Assembly (NCBI RefSeq): GCF_000621745.1
Contig: NZ_JHXK01000022.1
Location: 1 to 64,000, forward strand
Source of the DNA: Clostridium beijerinckii HUN142
GTDB lineage: Bacteria > Bacillota > Clostridia > Clostridiales > Clostridiaceae
Direction of reading: 5' to 3'
DNA: 64,000 nucleotides
The notes beneath the pieces were generated by a model. It was given only the letters and a program-made list of their open reading frames with translations, was not told the origin of the DNA and did no database searches. Positions 16,040-24,418 of the stretch are shown piece after piece. Position 1 is the stretch's first letter; each line of letters begins with the position of its first letter. Made by a program: the position numbers and the translations under genes.

Positions 16040-19027
16040 TTGCTGGAAAATAAAATACTGGAGTTAATTGAAAATGAGGACAAAAGAAAACCATTAACCG
16101 ACAGTGATATTGCTAAATTAGTAAATACAACTAGAGAATATATAACTCAATTTAGGACAGAAAAAAATATAAGTAATTCTCGCCAAAGAAAAGAAGCAAT
16201 CCTATATAGCGATATAAAAAAATTAATTATTGAGGATAAAGATATTTCAGATAGGCAGTTATGCAAAAGGCTATCTATTCTTGGATATGATATTTCCAGA
16301 TATTCAGTAGCACAGATCAAGAAAAATATAATTTCAGAAGTTTTTCCACAGAATGTAGCGGAGGAAGCAAATTTAAATAAGAATCAACAGAAACATTCAG
16401 TGGAAATTAAATCAGCAGCTGATCAGGATGTGATCGAAATTAATAATAGCTCAAATATGGACAACACCAATAAAGGTGATAAAGCAAATAATTATTATTT
16501 AAGAAATATTATAGGATATCATGGCTCGCTAAAAAATTCAATTAGTCAAGCAGAAGCAGCAGTATTATATCCACCTCATGGTCTCCATACTCTTTTACTT
16601 GGAGCATCTGGTGTTGGAAAAAGCTTTTTTGCAGAAGCTATGTATAATTTTGCAATTAATTCCTCACATTTTGATAAGAATGCACCTTTTGTACTATTTA
16701 ACTGTGCTGATTATGTAGATAATCCACAATTACTTCTTTCTCAATTGTTTGGTTACAGTAAAGGTGCCTTCACAGGTGCCAATACAGATAAAGTTGGTTT
16801 AGTGGAGAAAGCAAATAATGGGATACTATTCTTAGATGAAGTGCATAGATTGCCAAGCGAAGGGCAAGAAATATTGTTTTATCTGTTAGATAAGGGAAAG
16901 TACAGAAGGCTTGGTGAAACTGAAAATAGCAGGACAGCAAATGTAATGATAATTGCAGCAACAACAGAAGATCCAAAATCATCTTTGTTATTAACATTTA
17001 GAAGAAGAATTCCAATGATAATTGAACTACCGTCTATTAACAACAGGCCCATTAATGAAAAATATGTGTTGATTAAAAGCTTTTTTTCACAGGAATCAGC
17101 GAGAGTCGGAAAAGAAATTACAGTACGTTATGAGGTCATCAGATCTTTATTATTATACAATTGTCCAGGAAACATAGGCCAGCTACGAAGTGATATACAA
17201 GTTGCATGTGCAAGAGGCTTTTGTAATTCATTAAGTAATAATTCAAATGAAGTTGTTATTGACATAAAAGATTTACCTAAGCATGTACCTCTAGAAATAT
17301 TAAGCGTTGAGGATAGAGAACTAGTTTCAGAAGATATTTTTAATGAAGATTTGGTTGTTAATCCTAATGATGTTGTAACTCAGAAATCTAAAGATGATAG
17401 ATATATGTTACCGGATGGAATATATAGCAATATAGAGGAAAAGTATTATAAACTTGAAAAGCAGGGTCTAAGTAAAGATGAAATTAATAAAATATTGTGG
17501 AGTAAGGTGGAATTCAATTTAAGTAAATTTGCTAAAAATATAGAATCAAATATGTTTTTTCCAAAGGAAGAACTTAAAAATATAATAGATGAAAAAATAT
17601 TAAATGTGGTTGAAAAGGTAACCAATATTGCAAAAGAATATATAGAAAATATCCAAGAAAATTTTTATTATTGTGTAGCAATGCATTTGAATTCAACTTA
17701 CGAACGACTAAAACAAGGCAGGATAATAAGGAATCCTGAATCCGATTATATAAAAAAGGAATATTATAATGAATACAGAATTGCAAAAATATTAACTAAA
17801 GAGATAAATAAAGGATTAGATATTCAACTTCCAGAAGATGAAATAGGCTTTATTGCCATGTATTTAAAAACGTTTTCTGAGGTAGATAAAAATGTAAGCA
17901 GAGTGGCTGTTATTGTATTAAGCCATGGTCATGTTGCTTGTGGAATGGTTGATGTAGCCAACAAACTATTAGGTACAAACCTTGCAGTTGGAATTGAAAT
18001 GTCACTAGATGAAAATCCTCAAGTTTTGCTCGAAAGAGCTATAGGAGTGGTTAAAAAAGTTAATGAAGGTAAGGGGTGCTTGATACTGGTTGATATGGGA
18101 TCCTTGGTTACATTTGGGGAAATAATAACAAAAGAAACAGGGATTCCAACTCGAGTTATAGGCAGGGTAGATACTGTAATGGTACTGGAAGCAGTTAGAA
18201 GATCATTAATGGAAAATAGTAATTTATACGAGATTTCTAAAGCTCTTGATGGAGATAAAACCTACGTTGGAAAAGTTAAAGGAGCAAATAAATATACTAA
18301 AACTATAATTACAATATGTATAACAGGTGAAGGAACTGCATTAAAAATAAAGAAATATCTTGAAGATGTAGTACTAGGGAATACAAATGAGAATTTAAGA
18401 ATTATATCAGTTGGAATTATAAATAAAAATAATGCTCAAGATGAAATAATTAAAATTAGTAGAGATCATGATATAGCTGCAATAGTCGGAACTATCGATC
18501 CAGAAATAGAAAGCATTCCATTTATATCTTTCCAGGATATTTTAAAAGAATCAGGTAAGTTAAGATTGAAAGAATTTCTCGGAATAAATAAGAAACAGTT
18601 TAATCCTTTAATAAATGTTATTGATGAGGAATTAATTAAAGTTAATACTAATATTTTTACAAAAAGTGATTTAATAGATGAGATGTGTAATCTTCTTATA
18701 TCAAAAGGAAAAGTTAATGAGAATTTTACAATGAGTGTATATAAGAGAGAAATGCTTGGAGGAACTTTGTTTGAAGGGGTATTTGGAATACCTCATGGCC
18801 TATCAGAATTCGTTGAAAAATCATCTATAGCTATTTTCAAACTTAATAATCCTATTTCGTGGGACTATAATTGTATGGTAGAAGTTGTAATTATGTTAGC
18901 ACTTAAAGAAAATGATGGGAAAATAGTTAGACAATTGTTTGATTCATTATCGAAGACAGAAGTAGCTAATAAATTAAGAAAATCAAATTCTCCGAAAGAG
19001 ATTTCAGAAATATTATTAAAAATCTAA
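16040..19027 (+). CDS. LevR/ManR-type sigma-54 activator with PTS regulatory domains
   Basis: This 995-residue activator makes sigma-54 RNA polymerase open a promoter and is controlled by PTS phosphorylation. In order: N-terminal HTH (about 20-105); AAA+ domain with Walker A GASGVGKS (188-195), GAFTGA (242-247), which contacts sigma-54, and FLDEVHRL (Walker B). Then come a PRD with H549, a mannose-type EIIA domain with SHGHVA (H629/H631), a IIB-like segment (ICITGEGTA) and a C-terminal EIIA type-2 domain with H919 (GIPHGL). TTG is the start, after GGGGGGAG. Perfect sigma-54 promoters lie just downstream, before the PTS genes, so these are the expected target. Glucose-type control through HPr and induction by the PTS substrate are inferred from the family. 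Confidence 0.93.
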   Translation: MLENKILELIENEDKRKPLTDSDIAKLVNTTREYITQFRTEKNISNSRQRKEAILYSDIKKLIIEDKDISDRQLCKRLSILGYDISRYSVAQIKKNIISEVFPQNVAEEANLNKNQQKHSVEIKSAADQDVIEINNSSNMDNTNKGDKANNYYLRNIIGYHGSLKNSISQAEAAVLYPPHGLHTLLLGASGVGKSFFAEAMYNFAINSSHFDKNAPFVLFNCADYVDNPQLLLSQLFGYSKGAFTGANTDKVGLVEKANNGILFLDEVHRLPSEGQEILFYLLDKGKYRRLGETENSRTANVMIIAATTEDPKSSLLLTFRRRIPMIIELPSINNRPINEKYVLIKSFFSQESARVGKEITVRYEVIRSLLLYNCPGNIGQLRSDIQVACARGFCNSLSNNSNEVVIDIKDLPKHVPLEILSVEDRELVSEDIFNEDLVVNPNDVVTQKSKDDRYMLPDGIYSNIEEKYYKLEKQGLSKDEINKILWSKVEFNLSKFAKNIESNMFFPKEELKNIIDEKILNVVEKVTNIAKEYIENIQENFYYCVAMHLNSTYERLKQGRIIRNPESDYIKKEYYNEYRIAKILTKEINKGLDIQLPEDEIGFIAMYLKTFSEVDKNVSRVAVIVLSHGHVACGMVDVANKLLGTNLAVGIEMSLDENPQVLLERAIGVVKKVNEGKGCLILVDMGSLVTFGEIITKETGIPTRVIGRVDTVMVLEAVRRSLMENSNLYEISKALDGDKTYVGKVKGANKYTKTIITICITGEGTALKIKKYLEDVVLGNTNENLRIISVGIINKNNAQDEIIKISRDHDIAAIVGTIDPEIESIPFISFQDILKESGKLRLKEFLGINKKQFNPLINVIDEELIKVNTNIFTKSDLIDEMCNLLISKGKVNENFTMSVYKREMLGGTLFEGVFGIPHGLSEFVEKSSIAIFKLNNPISWDYNCMVEVVIMLALKENDGKIVRQLFDSLSKTEVANKLRKSNSPKEISEILLKI

Positions 19028-19038
19028 CAACTACTTGG

Positions 19039-19086
19039 AGTTACAAGGTAAAAAGTAAAAATTTTATCTTGTAACTTTATTTTTTA
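19039..19086 (+). terminator. Terminator after the LevR-type gene
   Basis: GAGTTACAAGGTAAAA pairs with TTTTATCTTGTAACTTT, followed by ATTTTTT. Confidence 0.85.
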
Positions 19087-19114
19087 AAATATATATTACC
19101 TTTTCAGCATAGTT

Positions 19115-19133
19115 TTGGCACGGCGATTGCTTT
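19115..19133 (+). promoter_or_regulatory. Sigma-54 promoter, upstream copy
   Basis: TTGGCACGGCGATTGCTTT has the GG (-24) and GC (-12) spacing and matches the consensus TGGCAC-N5-TTGCW exactly. It belongs to a tandem duplication of about 240 bp and would transcribe the decayed gene start at 19253. Confidence 0.9.
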
Positions 19134-19252
19134 GTAAATATTGTGAAGATGTAATAAAAGATAAAAAAGTATAAAAATTACATTAAGCAAAGAAGAAGTA
19201 TAACTACTAGAAATATTAAAGAAATTTTATGCAAAAAAAAGGAGGAAGTTAA

Positions 19253-19327
19253 ATGACTTGAAGTATTGAGAAGCTTTTAAGAGGAGATTTGCAGTAAATA
19301 ACCGTGAAGCTAAATTAAAAGTGGTTT
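19253..19327 (+). pseudogene. Aborted duplicate of the PTS IIA gene start
   Basis: GGAGGAAGTTAA then ATGACTTGAAGTATT copies the ribosome binding site and first codons of the gene at 19448, but codon 3 is a stop (TGA). Similarity runs for about 24 codons and ends where the duplicated unit ends. It is the 3' part of a tandem duplication whose 5' part is the sigma-54 promoter at 19115. Confidence 0.85.
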
Positions 19328-19360
19328 TAAAATATATATTATTACCTTTTCAACATAGTT

Positions 19361-19379
19361 TTGGCATGATAATTGCTTT
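19361..19379 (+). promoter_or_regulatory. Sigma-54 promoter of the PTS operon
   Basis: TTGGCATGATAATTGCTTT has correctly spaced GG (-24) and GC (-12) elements, and the -12 box matches consensus. It lies 69 bp before the PTS IIA gene and is the presumed target of the upstream LevR-type activator. Confidence 0.92.
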
Positions 19380-19447
19380 GTAAATATTATGAAGATGTAA
19401 TCATGGATGAAAACGTATAGAATACTTACAAAAAAGGAGGAAGTTAA

Positions 19448-19924
19448 ATGACTAGAAGTATTAAAGAATTTTTAAGAAGAGATTTAGTAGTAAATAATCT
19501 TGAAGCTAAATCAGCAGAGGATGTCTTTAAGAAGATGTCTCCAATATTATTAGAAGCAGGATTTGTAGAAGATTCCTTTTTTAATGGGTTAGTAAATAGA
19601 GAAAGTAAATTTCCTACAGGTTTATTACTTGGAAAATATAATGTTGCAATACCTCATACAGATGTTATACATGTTAAAAAGCCAGCAATAGCAATAGCAA
19701 CACTAAAAAATCCCGTGAAATTTAATAGTATGGATGGAAATGGAAGTGTGGATGTTAATATAGTATTTACTATGGCTTTAAATGAACCTCACAGTCAGAT
19801 AGTAATGTTACAGCAATTAATGTTTTTAATCCAAAATGAAAGCATTCTCGAAAATATGCTCCAAGCAAAAGATAGCGACGAGGTGTATGATATCGTTTCA
19901 AGTTTTAATTGTAATTGCGAATAA
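19448..19924 (+). CDS. PTS system IIA component, galactitol type
   Basis: This 158-residue cytoplasmic phosphocarrier is of the fructose/mannitol/galactitol IIA fold. H70 in VAIPHTD is the phosphorylated histidine, receiving phosphate from HPr and passing it to IIB. The motif GLVNRESKFPTGL just before it is typical of GatA. It is first in the PTS operon, behind the sigma-54 promoter, with GGAGG before the ATG; the IIB gene follows after 51 bases. The operon also encodes polyol-phosphate-type enzymes, so the substrate is probably a sugar alcohol, but sequence does not identify which. Confidence 0.92.
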   Translation: MTRSIKEFLRRDLVVNNLEAKSAEDVFKKMSPILLEAGFVEDSFFNGLVNRESKFPTGLLLGKYNVAIPHTDVIHVKKPAIAIATLKNPVKFNSMDGNGSVDVNIVFTMALNEPHSQIVMLQQLMFLIQNESILENMLQAKDSDEVYDIVSSFNCNCE

Positions 19925-19975
19925 GTAATGAGCAATTATTTAAATTATAGAATTATATTTTAGGGAGGTAAAAAA

Positions 19976-20260
19976 ATGGACAAACAAAAATTAATATTAG
20001 TAGCTTGTGGTACAGGAATAGCAACTTCAACAGTTGTATGTAAAAAGGTGGAAGACTTGATTAAAACAAATGGCATTAATGCGAGAATTATACAATGTAA
20101 GATTTCAGAGGTGGCTGGTTATGAAGATCAAGCAGATCTTTTAGTAACAACTACAATTTCATCACGAAATTATAAATTTCCAGTAATTAATGCTATGAAC
20201 TATCTAACTAACATTAATCCAGGAAAAGTTGACCAAGGAATTATAGATGCTTTGAAATAA
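19976..20260 (+). CDS. PTS system IIB component, galactitol type
   Basis: This is the 94-residue IIB domain as a separate protein. C11 in VACGTGIATSTVV is the phosphocysteine that donates phosphate to the incoming substrate on IIC. The length and motif match GatB. GGGAGG lies before the ATG. A hairpin and a repeat element follow before the IIC gene, which is unusual within a PTS operon. Confidence 0.92.
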   Translation: MDKQKLILVACGTGIATSTVVCKKVEDLIKTNGINARIIQCKISEVAGYEDQADLLVTTTISSRNYKFPVINAMNYLTNINPGKVDQGIIDALK

Positions 20261-20678
20261 AAAAAGATAGGCCACTTTAAAGGTGGACCTATATAAAAAA
20301 AGTTAATTAGACTACTACTTATTATAACACATAAAATTATGTATTTGAAGCTCAGAACAACACATGTTAATTAATAGTATTTTTTATTCTCTAGTAAATT
20401 ATATCCATGGACAATCTGTGGACGAGGTACTCCTTGAGGGTATAACTTATAAGAAAGGCTAATTCAGAAGGTTGACTTTTAAAAGAGAATAAAAAAGAAA
20501 ATATATTTGCCTGCATAAAATGTTCTTATATGCAGATGCGTAAAAAAATCTCCGGCTCCACAGTCGCCTGCGATTTTGTTCTTCAAGAACTAAATCGTAT
20601 ATGTAAATTTATAATATGAAAAGCTTAATTGGGAATTTATAAAAGTGAATAAAATTTGATAATATAGGGGGAAAGAAA
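20261..20678. other. Long spacer inside the PTS operon
   Basis: This 418-bp gap between IIB and IIC holds a hairpin at 20266-20293 (ATAGG, CCAC with GTGG, CCTAT) with A-rich flanks and a copy of repeat B. No sigma-54 promoter was seen here. The hairpin may lower or stabilise transcript ends between the soluble and membrane components. The IIC gene has its own GGGGG ribosome binding site. Confidence 0.6.
20411..20590 (+). repeat. Dispersed repeat family B, longest copy
   Basis: This is the most complete copy. It contains GGCTAATTCAGAAG, TTTTAAAAGAGAATAAAAA, GAAAATATATTTGCCTGC and TCGCCTGCGATTTTGTTC. It lies between the IIB and IIC genes. Confidence 0.7.
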
Positions 20679-21953
20679 ATGTTATTAAATGTAGTGCAAT
20701 ACATTTTGAACTTAGGACCAACTGTTATGCTGCCATTAACTATTACTATTATTGGAATTATATTTGGACAAGGATTTAAAAAAGCATTTAGATCAGGTAT
20801 TACAATTGGTATCGGCTTTGTTGGTATAAATTTGGTTGTTGGATTGCTTACAACAAACCTTGGTGGCGCAGCACAGCAAATGGTTACTAGATATGGATTA
20901 CAGTTAAGTATAATAGATGTAGGCTGGCCAGCAGCTGCTGCAATAAGCTGGGCATCTCCTATAGCCGCAATAATGATTCCAATAGCTATGCTAGTAAATT
21001 TAATAATGCTAGCTACAAAGACAACAAATGTAGTTGATATTGATATATGGAATTATTGGCACTTCACCGCAGCTGGTGCTAGTGTATACGTATTAACTAA
21101 TGGTAACTGGTTACTTGCTATTTTAGCTGGTATTTTATATGAAGTTGCTGTTATCAAGATTGCAGATAGGACAGCTCCAATGGTTCAAGAATTCTTTGGA
21201 CTTGAGGGCGTATCATTACCAACCGGTTCAACTGCGGCTTGTGGTCTTATAGGAATTCCTATTGTTAGTATAGTGAAAAGAATTCCAGGTATAAAAAATT
21301 TAAAAGCAGACCCAGAAACAATTCAAAAAAGATTTGGCGTTTTTGGAGAACCTATGATGATGGGACTTGTTCTTGGTATCGTACTTGGAATTCTTGCAGG
21401 CTATGGTGTAGATAAAATTTTACAAATAGGTATTTCAATGGCAGGTGTTATGTTCTTAATGCCTAGAATGGTTAGAATACTTATGGAAGGTTTAATTCCT
21501 GTTTCAGAATCAGTAAGAGAATTCTTGCAAAAGAAAGATTTTGGGAAAGATAGAAATCTTACAATTGGTTTAGATGCAGCAGTAGCGGTTGGACATCCAG
21601 CAGTTATTGCAACAGCACTTGTATTAGTTCCTATTACATTATTCTTAGCAGTAATACTACCAGGAAATCAAGTTTTACCTTTTGGAGATTTAGCTACAAT
21701 ATGTTTTTATGTTGCATTTATAGTTGGTGCAGCAAAAGGCAATATAGTTCATTCAGTTATATCAGGTACAATTGTTATGGCATTAGGATTACTAATGGCA
21801 ACAAATATTGCTGGATTCCATACTCAAATGGCTCAAATGGCTCAATTTACAATGCCAGCAGGAACATCAACTATTTCAAGCTTAGATATTGGTGGTAATT
21901 TCTTAAACTGGATAGTAATTAAGATATTCCAATTATTCACAGGAAGTCTATAA
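20679..21953 (+). CDS. PTS system IIC component, galactitol type
   Basis: This 424-residue integral membrane permease has about ten hydrophobic segments and resembles GatC (usual length about 450). It binds the substrate outside and releases the phosphorylated product inside, with IIB as donor. Recognisable features are the N-terminal LGPTVMLPLTITIIGIIFG and the conserved loop VSLPTGSTAACGLIGIP. It is separated from IIB by an unusually long spacer and followed by a hairpin and the AraM-like gene. Family membership is firm; galactitol itself is doubtful because no galactitol-phosphate dehydrogenase or tagatose aldolase is present. Confidence 0.92.
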   Translation: MLLNVVQYILNLGPTVMLPLTITIIGIIFGQGFKKAFRSGITIGIGFVGINLVVGLLTTNLGGAAQQMVTRYGLQLSIIDVGWPAAAAISWASPIAAIMIPIAMLVNLIMLATKTTNVVDIDIWNYWHFTAAGASVYVLTNGNWLLAILAGILYEVAVIKIADRTAPMVQEFFGLEGVSLPTGSTAACGLIGIPIVSIVKRIPGIKNLKADPETIQKRFGVFGEPMMMGLVLGIVLGILAGYGVDKILQIGISMAGVMFLMPRMVRILMEGLIPVSESVREFLQKKDFGKDRNLTIGLDAAVAVGHPAVIATALVLVPITLFLAVILPGNQVLPFGDLATICFYVAFIVGAAKGNIVHSVISGTIVMALGLLMATNIAGFHTQMAQMAQFTMPAGTSTISSLDIGGNFLNWIVIKIFQLFTGSL

Positions 21954-21971
21954 GATTAAATAACCTAATTT

Positions 21972-22001
21972 GTTAAAGAGTGCTTATCTGTACTCTTTAA
22001 C
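21972..22001 (+). other. Intercistronic hairpin between IIC and AraM-like genes
   Basis: GTTAAAGAGTGC and GTACTCTTTAAC form a 12-bp stem (one G-T pair) beginning 18 bases after the IIC stop. There is no U-tract, so it more likely protects mRNA or tunes expression than terminates. Confidence 0.6.
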
Positions 22002-22029
22002 ACCATTGGCTATTTACAAGGAAAGGATG

Positions 22030-23406
22030 ATGGTTATAGTGGAAGTAATAAATTTAAAAGTAGAAGAACTTATTGGAATGGATTTTAAGTGTGAATGTGG
22101 AAAAAGGCATAGTGTAGAAATTAATTCTGTAAAAATAGGAAGCCAGATAATAGAACAACTTCCAGAGTTTCTTAAAGCATTTAAAAATAAGAAAATATTA
22201 ATTGTACAGGATGTCAACACATATGCTGTAGCTGGAAAAAGAGTTGAAGAAACATTAAATAGTGATTTTTTATTAAAGAAATATGTGTTTCCACAGGAAC
22301 ACTTATTGCCTGATGTATATGCTCTTGGAAGAGTTTTAATAGAAATAGAAGATGATACAGAACTTATACTTGGCGTAGGTTCAGGCGTTATAAATGACAT
22401 ATGTAGGTATGTAGCTTACAGAGCAAATGTGCCTTATGCTATAGTATGTACTGCCCCATCCATGGATGGTTATGCATCTGTGGTATCGCCATTAATCACA
22501 GATGGATTCAAAGAATCTCATAAAGCAGCCTATGCTTATGGAATATACGCAGATATTGACATTATGAAGAATGCTCCAATGTATTTACTTTGTTCAGGGC
22601 TTGGGGACGTATTAGGTAAATATACTGCTCTTGCAGACTGGTCAATTGCAAACCTCTTAACAGGAGAATATTATTGTAAGACTATTGCAGGTATGGTTCA
22701 ATCTACAGTAGATAAGTGCGTTGCTGCTGCACCAAGGATTCCAGAAAGGAATCATGAAGTAGTAAAAAATATAACAGATGCACTAGTATTATCTGGAATA
22801 ACTATAGGAATGTCAGGTTCTTCAAGACCTGCATCAGGTTCTGAGCATCATATTGCTCATGGCTGGGAAATAATGTTTCATACAAGAAATAGTGAAGAAA
22901 AATGGGTACATGGAAACTTTGTTGGAGTAGGTACGGTTGTAATGTCTATATTATTTGAAGAATTAAAGGATATAGACATAGAAAGTGTCATGGCTAAGAA
23001 AAGCTTCAGATACTACGATATGAATAAATGGAGACAAAATATTGAAAGCGTATTTGGTAAAGTGGCAGGTAATGTAATTAACTATAAAAAGGATGCAATT
23101 GAATTGGATCCTGATAAGAGACAAGAAAATGCTGAAAAGATATCAGCAAACTGGAAGGAAATTCTTGATATTGGACATACTATAGTGCCAAGTTCTGAGA
23201 ACGTAAAGAAAATACTACAGGACGCTGGATGTGTATGGCATCCTGAAGAGCTTGGAATAGATAAGAATTTATTTATTAAGACTTTTATTGCAGCAAAGGA
23301 TATAAGAACAAGATATGGTGTTGTGCATTTAATTGATGATCTTGGACTAACAGATGAAATTGCTAATTTAATTGCTGATAAATTATATAAATCCAATAAC
23401 ATATAG
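22030..23406 (+). CDS. sn-glycerol-1-phosphate dehydrogenase-like protein (AraM/EgsA)
   Basis: This 458-residue protein of the iron-alcohol-dehydrogenase superfamily resembles Bacillus AraM, which reduces dihydroxyacetone phosphate to sn-glycerol-1-phosphate with NAD(P)H. The nucleotide loop is ILGVGSGVINDI. Metal ligands are expected in PSMDGYAS, SEHHIAHGWE and WVHGNF, all present, so it should be catalytic. Three starts are possible (22027, 22030, GTG 22039); 22030 is best spaced to AAGGAAAGG. In Bacillus subtilis, araM sits beside the HAD gene araL, and here the next gene is also a NagD/AraL-like HAD. With a PTS upstream, it probably oxidises a phosphorylated polyol rather than making lipid backbone. 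That role is inferred. Confidence 0.85.
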   Translation: MVIVEVINLKVEELIGMDFKCECGKRHSVEINSVKIGSQIIEQLPEFLKAFKNKKILIVQDVNTYAVAGKRVEETLNSDFLLKKYVFPQEHLLPDVYALGRVLIEIEDDTELILGVGSGVINDICRYVAYRANVPYAIVCTAPSMDGYASVVSPLITDGFKESHKAAYAYGIYADIDIMKNAPMYLLCSGLGDVLGKYTALADWSIANLLTGEYYCKTIAGMVQSTVDKCVAAAPRIPERNHEVVKNITDALVLSGITIGMSGSSRPASGSEHHIAHGWEIMFHTRNSEEKWVHGNFVGVGTVVMSILFEELKDIDIESVMAKKSFRYYDMNKWRQNIESVFGKVAGNVINYKKDAIELDPDKRQENAEKISANWKEILDIGHTIVPSSENVKKILQDAGCVWHPEELGIDKNLFIKTFIAAKDIRTRYGVVHLIDDLGLTDEIANLIADKLYKSNNI

Positions 23407-23437
23407 GACAATTATGTGTTTTAATGTGGAGGTAAAA

Positions 23438-24253
23438 ATGAATGAGTTAAAAGATATTAAATGTTTTTTATTAGATATGGACGGGACTTTCTATCTTGGA
23501 AATACAATTATTGATGGAGCTCTAGACTTTCTAGACATTTTAAAAAGTCAACAAAAGAAATTTATATTCTTAACAAATAACTCTTCGAAAAACAAGTCAA
23601 CGTATAAGCAGAAGCTTTCAGCACTTGGCTGTTATGTTGATGAAGAACAAGTTTACACATCTGGTGAAGCAACCATATGGTATATGAAGAAAAACTGTTT
23701 AGGTAACAAAATATATCTCATGGGTACAGAGCCGCTCATGAAAGAATTTGAAAAGGCAGGCTTTATATTAGTTAAAGATAAAAATGACAAGCCGGATTAT
23801 GTAGTTCTCGGGTTTGATACTACACTAACTTATGAAAAAATATGGACAGCTTGTGATTATCTAAGAGATGGAGTGCCATTTATAGCCACTCACCCAGATT
23901 TCAATTGTCCAATTGAAAATAGCAACTATATGCCGGATACTGGTTCTATGATAAGAATGTTTGAGGCATCTACAGGTATTTCTCCTGTGGTAATAGGTAA
24001 GCCATATGGATATATAGTTGAGGCTGTTATTGAAAAGTATGGCCTTAAAAAAGAGCAAGTGGCAATTGTAGGAGACAGACTTTACACTGACATTAAGACT
24101 GGAGTTAATGCAGGAATAACTAGTATTCTTGTATTTAGTGGCGAGACATCAGAAGCCATGTATAAAGAATCTGACATAAATGCAGATTATGTATTCTCAT
24201 CAATTAAATATATTGGTGAAGAGTTGAAGCAGTTTTATGAAAGCTTTGTTTAA
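23438..24253 (+). CDS. HAD-IIA phosphatase (NagD/AraL-like)
   Basis: This is a 271-residue hydrolase of the haloacid dehalogenase superfamily, subclass IIA. The nucleophile motif is LLDMDGT (D13, D15), motif II is FLTNNSS, and the C-terminal motif is VGDRLYTDIKTGVNAG. Relatives NagD and AraL remove phosphate from sugar phosphates and nucleotides with broad range. The frame opens at 23372, but GGAGG directly before 23438 sets the start, 31 bases after the AraM-like stop. In this operon it could remove excess or dead-end phosphorylated polyol; that is inference. Confidence 0.9.
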   Translation: MNELKDIKCFLLDMDGTFYLGNTIIDGALDFLDILKSQQKKFIFLTNNSSKNKSTYKQKLSALGCYVDEEQVYTSGEATIWYMKKNCLGNKIYLMGTEPLMKEFEKAGFILVKDKNDKPDYVVLGFDTTLTYEKIWTACDYLRDGVPFIATHPDFNCPIENSNYMPDTGSMIRMFEASTGISPVVIGKPYGYIVEAVIEKYGLKKEQVAIVGDRLYTDIKTGVNAGITSILVFSGETSEAMYKESDINADYVFSSIKYIGEELKQFYESFV

Positions 24254-24418
24254 GACCTAGATTATTATAAGAATTTTAACTGATCATTATATGTTTAGAA
24301 GAATTTATTTATTAGCTGTATGTTAAAAAAAGGTATTAAGAATTCATGGAAAATAATTAAATTTTATGAGTTTTGAGAAATTAAAAGAAGTTAATATTCA
24401 AAATTAGGAGGCAATGTT

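Noticed and set aside
19448..21953. Galactitol utilisation operon
   Set aside because: The PTS is of galactitol type, but galactitol-1-phosphate dehydrogenase and tagatose-bisphosphate aldolase genes are absent; the following genes are glycerol-phosphate-type enzymes.
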